16,989 bases of DNA, from the NCBI GenBank assembly GCA_027435495.1, contig DAHZZC010000943.1:1-16989 (forward strand), given 5' to 3'. The translations under genes were made by a program, and so were the position numbers. The notes under the pieces were generated by a model, which had not been told where the DNA came from, ran no database searches, and was given only the letters and a program-made list of their open reading frames with translations. Source of the stretch: Planctomycetales bacterium. GTDB lineage: Bacteria; Planctomycetota; Planctomycetia; Isosphaerales; Isosphaeraceae. Every line of letters begins with the position of its first letter. Position 1 is the stretch's first letter. This document shows, piece after piece, positions 13,917 through 16,989 of the stretch.

Positions 13917-16900
13917 ATGAAAAACACCGATCGCGCCGCGACACTCTCCCGCCCCACCCGCCGAAGTCTGGCGGGCCCGCCCGCGCCCGGACTTCGATCG
14001 TCGCGGCTCCGGCCGCACCTGGAATGGATGGAAGATCGAACGCTCCTCTCGATCTTCCTGGTCGCGAACACCAACGACTCGGGGCCGGGCTCACTCCGAC
14101 AGGCTATCCTCGACTCCAACAATACCCCGGGTGCGGCCAACACGATCGACTTCGGCATCCCGGGGACCGGTCCGCAAGTCATCGGTCTGACCAGTCCACT
14201 GCCAGCCTCGACCGTGCCGACGACCCTCGACGGAACGACCCAGCCAGGCTACACCGGGGCCCCTCTCATCTCGGTGGTCGGCGAGGTCCTCTTGGCCGCC
14301 GACCCGCTTTCGGTCGGTCCGCAGTTAAGTTTGAAGGGCCTCTCGGTCGCCGGGGCGACGTTCGTCGGCAGCGGAACCACGGAGAGCCTGGCGATCGAGG
14401 CCGTCCCGTTCGCGGTCCCTGGCGCCCCGGCGACTTCGTACCCGATCGTGGTTACTTCCGGCGGGACGCTCTCGGCCGCGGTCACCGCCCAGAGGAACAG
14501 CCCGACCGTTGAGCTTCTTGACGCGCAGGGAAACGTTCTGGTGCGAAGCGACGGCTCCTCGACCGTCGGCCCTCTCGCCGCGATCGACACCTACCTGGCG
14601 CCCGGGTCGTACGCTCTTCGCGTCTCGGGCGTGGGGACCGGCGGCTCTTTCAGCCTCTCGACTACCCTCACCCCGTCCGAGCCCCCCTCGCTGCCGATCT
14701 CGGTCGGGACCGCGCCGGCCGCGATCACAACCGGCGACTTCGCCGGCAATGGCCGGATCGACCTCGCCGTCGCCAACGAGCGAAGTAACACCGTTTCGAT
14801 CCTGATGGGTAACGGCGACGGCACCTTCCAGCCTCCCGAGACAATCCCGGTCGGATCAACGCCAGTGGCGATCGCCTCGGGTGATTTCTCGGGAAACGGG
14901 AAGATTGACCTCGCGGTCGTGAACCAGGGGGATTCGAGCGTCTCGATCCTGATGGGTAACGGCGACGGAACCTTCTCGGCAGGTCCAACCTACGACCTGA
15001 CCCCGACGACAAGCCTCCACCCGGCGAATCCCACCGCGATCGCCGCATCGTCCTTCACAGGAACGGGCATCCTTGACCTCGCGGTCACCTGCACGGGCCT
15101 CAACGCCGTCCTCGTCCTGATGGGGAACGGCGACGGAACCTTCCGGGCGCCGGTCTCCTATTCGCTCGGTCCGGAGAACTCTGGCGCCGACGCCATCCTC
15201 GCGGGCCAATTCGGCGGAGGGGCGACCAGCCTGGCCGTGGTCAACGGCGGTTCCAACGATGTCTCGATCCTGCAAGGGAACGGCGATGGGACCTTTGGCT
15301 CACCGGTCGATTACACGGTCGGTGGCGACCCGGTCGCGATCGCCTCGGGCGACCTCGCCGGCAATGGCCAGACCGATCTCGTCGTTGCCAACTCCAGTAC
15401 CAACGATCTCTCGATCCTGATGGGGAAGGGTAACGGGACGTTTCCGACCGCCGTGAACCTCCCCGCCGGAATCCAGCCGCACGGCATCGCCATCGGCCAC
15501 TTCCTCGGCACCCATTCGCTCGACCTGGCCGTCGTGAGCTTCGACGGCGACAACGTCCTGATCCTCCCGGGCAACGGTGACGGGACGTTCCGCGACGGGG
15601 CGACCTTGCCGGTTGGTAGTGAGCCTTACGGGATCGTCACGGGCGATTTCAACCAGGACGGCCGAACCGATCTCGCGGTCCCCAACCTCGGCACCAACAC
15701 CGTCTCGATCCTGCTGGGCAACGGTGACGGCAACCTGCTCGGCCAGTCGGCAAACACCACCCGCGGCATCCTCTCGATGGCGACCGGTCTGTTCGACGGC
15801 AAGGGCCAGACCGACCTGGCGATCGCCGATGCCGGAACCATGTCGATCTCGATCCTGCTCGGCAATGGCAACGGCACCTTCCAGGCCGGGACCACCATTA
15901 GCCTCGGCTTCGAGCCCTCCGCGATCCTCGCCGGTTACTTCAACGGACCAGGCCATCCCGAGGACCTGGCGGTCCTTGATACGCTCGACAACCGCGTTGC
16001 GATCCTGGTGGGAAACGGCGACGGGTCGTTCCAACCCCCCGTCGACTATCAAGTCGGCAACGATCCCGTGGCCTTCGCCGCGGGCGACCTCGCCGGCAAC
16101 GGTATCCAGGACATCGTGGTCACGAACGCACTCGACAACACGATCGAGGTTCTCGCCGGCAATGGCGACGGCACCTTCCGCCCGAACGGCGTCTATCCGG
16201 TCGGGGCAATCCCCGGCGGCATCGACATCTCCGACTTCAACGGCGACGGGAAACCCGACCTTGTGGTCGTCAACGAGGGAAGTGATTCCCTCTCGATCCT
16301 GATGGGCATCGGTGGCGGCACCTTCCAGCCAGCCCGCTCGCAGTCGCTCCATGTTCCCGGCTACACGAAGTACGTCCAGCCCGAACAGGTCATCGCCCAG
16401 AACTTCGGTAACGGCCAGATCGACCTGGCGATCGTCAACTACAACGGGACAATCTCCGTTTTGCTAGGGGACGGCCGGGGGAATTTTGGAACGCCCATCT
16501 ATTATCCCGTCCCGTTCCGCGCCGTCTCGATGGTCGCTGGAGACTTCACCGGTAACGGGCGGATCGACCTGGCCGTCTCCGACGACTACAACGGCGACAT
16601 CGCTGTCCTGATGGGCGAGGGCAACGGAATCTTCCAGCCCGCGCAGACCGATCACCTTGGCGCGATCCTGAACGCGCCGGTGACCGGCGATTTCGGGGGC
16701 GGACCGGCCGAGGGCCTCTCGATCGTCAGCGTTCAGAACGGCGCTCTGTACCTGCGGACGAGGAACCCCGACGGGAGCTTCTCGGCGCCGGCGCAGGCCG
16801 ACGCCCCGCCGCTGGGTAACCCGGTGGTCGCCGACTTCAACGGCGACGGCACGCCCGATGTCCTGGTTGTCGATGCAAACGGGTCGATCCTCTACCGACA

Positions 16901-16989
16901 GGGGCTCCCCGGCCAGCCAGGTTCGTTCGATCCACCGCTGGTGATCAACGCTGGCCACCCCTCGCGCGATATCGCCTTCGTTCCCCAAT
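13917..16989 (+). CDS. Giant exported FG-GAP/VCBS repeat protein, 3' partial
   Basis: The frame is open to the window's end, giving 1024 visible residues and no stop. The ATG at 13917 gives MKNTDRAATL; an in-frame ATG at 13893 is also possible, and neither has a clear ribosome binding site. Residues 35-45 read LEWMEDRTLLS, a motif that, from general knowledge, is common near the N-terminus of large exported planctomycete proteins. Residues 49-82 (VANTNDSGPGSLRQAILDSN, then NTIDFGIPG) match the start of CSLREA/choice-of-anchor-Q beta-helix proteins, but no helix follows. Residues about 175-252 resemble a PPC domain (PTVELLDAQGNVLVRSDG, APGSYALRVSG). From residue 261 there are 15 FG-GAP/VCBS repeats plus part of another, typically G-D-F-x-G-N-G-x-x-D-L-A-V-x-N and S-I-L-M-G-N-G-D-G-T-F. 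The Asp/Asn-rich loops suit calcium binding in beta-propeller blades. A surface or adhesive role is inferred. Confidence 0.85.
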   Translation, partial: MKNTDRAATLSRPTRRSLAGPPAPGLRSSRLRPHLEWMEDRTLLSIFLVANTNDSGPGSLRQAILDSNNTPGAANTIDFGIPGTGPQVIGLTSPLPASTVPTTLDGTTQPGYTGAPLISVVGEVLLAADPLSVGPQLSLKGLSVAGATFVGSGTTESLAIEAVPFAVPGAPATSYPIVVTSGGTLSAAVTAQRNSPTVELLDAQGNVLVRSDGSSTVGPLAAIDTYLAPGSYALRVSGVGTGGSFSLSTTLTPSEPPSLPISVGTAPAAITTGDFAGNGRIDLAVANERSNTVSILMGNGDGTFQPPETIPVGSTPVAIASGDFSGNGKIDLAVVNQGDSSVSILMGNGDGTFSAGPTYDLTPTTSLHPANPTAIAASSFTGTGILDLAVTCTGLNAVLVLMGNGDGTFRAPVSYSLGPENSGADAILAGQFGGGATSLAVVNGGSNDVSILQGNGDGTFGSPVDYTVGGDPVAIASGDLAGNGQTDLVVANSSTNDLSILMGKGNGTFPTAVNLPAGIQPHGIAIGHFLGTHSLDLAVVSFDGDNVLILPGNGDGTFRDGATLPVGSEPYGIVTGDFNQDGRTDLAVPNLGTNTVSILLGNGDGNLLGQSANTTRGILSMATGLFDGKGQTDLAIADAGTMSISILLGNGNGTFQAGTTISLGFEPSAILAGYFNGPGHPEDLAVLDTLDNRVAILVGNGDGSFQPPVDYQVGNDPVAFAAGDLAGNGIQDIVVTNALDNTIEVLAGNGDGTFRPNGVYPVGAIPGGIDISDFNGDGKPDLVVVNEGSDSLSILMGIGGGTFQPARSQSLHVPGYTKYVQPEQVIAQNFGNGQIDLAIVNYNGTISVLLGDGRGNFGTPIYYPVPFRAVSMVAGDFTGNGRIDLAVSDDYNGDIAVLMGEGNGIFQPAQTDHLGAILNAPVTGDFGGGPAEGLSIVSVQNGALYLRTRNPDGSFSAPAQADAPPLGNPVVADFNGDGTPDVLVVDANGSILYRQGLPGQPGSFDPPLVINAGHPSRDIAFVPQ
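14697..16988 (+). repeat. Array of about 15 FG-GAP/VCBS coding repeats
   Basis: Each unit encodes roughly 48-57 residues: a lead strand (VGxxPxAIxxGDF), a calcium-type loop (xGNGxxDLAVxN), a strand (SILMGNGDG) and TFxxPxx. Units start near residues beginning ISVGTAPAAI, IPVGSTPVAI, YTVGGDPVAI, LPVGSEPYGI, YQVGNDPVAF and YPVGAIPGGI. Several keep near-identical DNA, for example ATCCTGATGGGTAACGGCG in the first and second units. Units 3, 4, 12 and 14 are the most degraded. The array continues past the window. Seven or eight blades usually form one propeller, so about two propellers are covered here. Confidence 0.8.

Noticed and set aside
15300..16352. 350-codon minus-strand open frame with repeats such as VAVAHQDRD
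   Set aside because: This is the complement of the FG-GAP/VCBS array; its periodicity is inherited from the real repeats. Similar antisense frames at 14856-15275 and 16464-16988 have the same origin.
1..16989. CRISPR array, transposon, tRNA or rRNA
   Set aside because: I read for evenly spaced short repeats, transposase motifs, terminal inverted repeats and tRNA or rRNA-like segments and saw none; the only long repeat array is protein-coding.

Overview
This window is high-GC bacterial DNA that reads as chromosomal sequence from a planctomycete, most likely a member of the Isosphaeraceae. The assignment is inference from content: an N-terminal LEWMEDRTLLS motif on a large exported repeat protein, a zinc-finger/Ser-Thr kinase/TPR protein of the sort abundant in planctomycetes, an HU protein with a long Ala/Lys/Pro tail, and frequent GTG starts. 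No mobile element, CRISPR array, rRNA or tRNA was seen. No gap between genes exceeds about 250 bases.

Layout. (1) Bases 1-3602, plus strand: the 3' end of a protein-L-isoaspartate methyltransferase gene (pcm), then a secreted 964-residue protein with two carbohydrate-binding-like domains and a TIM-barrel glycosidase-like domain. Its active-site residues look degraded. (2) Bases 3733-6466, minus strand: an HU-type nucleoid protein, a 69-residue protein of unknown function and an exported gamma-glutamyltransferase; transcription runs from ggt towards HU. An imperfect 18-bp inverted repeat lies between the converging glycosidase-like and HU genes. (3) Bases 6467-6718: a divergent control region with a good sigma70-like promoter facing right. 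(4) Bases 6719-9931, plus strand: an exported SurA/PrsA-like protein with a parvulin-like domain, a strong stem-loop and a second sigma70-like promoter, then adenine phosphoribosyltransferase (apt) and a class I aminotransferase 37 bases apart. (5) Bases 10074-16989, plus strand: a 1262-residue membrane Ser/Thr kinase (zinc finger, Thr-motif linker, kinase, one membrane span, TPR-rich C-terminus). It is followed by the first 1024 residues of a giant exported FG-GAP/VCBS repeat protein that runs off the window.

Working together. Much of the window serves the cell envelope: a polysaccharide-binding secreted protein, an exported peptidase/transferase acting on glutathione-type compounds, an exported folding factor, a membrane kinase with a probable extracytoplasmic TPR sensor, and a surface propeller protein. 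The apt-aminotransferase pair, pcm and HU are housekeeping. No known multi-gene defence or biosynthetic system is present. The most unusual points are the apparent loss of glycosidase catalytic residues, the array of Thr-hydrophobic motifs in the kinase linker, the parvulin-like domain without its usual histidine, and gene-end stem-loops that lack a U-tract.
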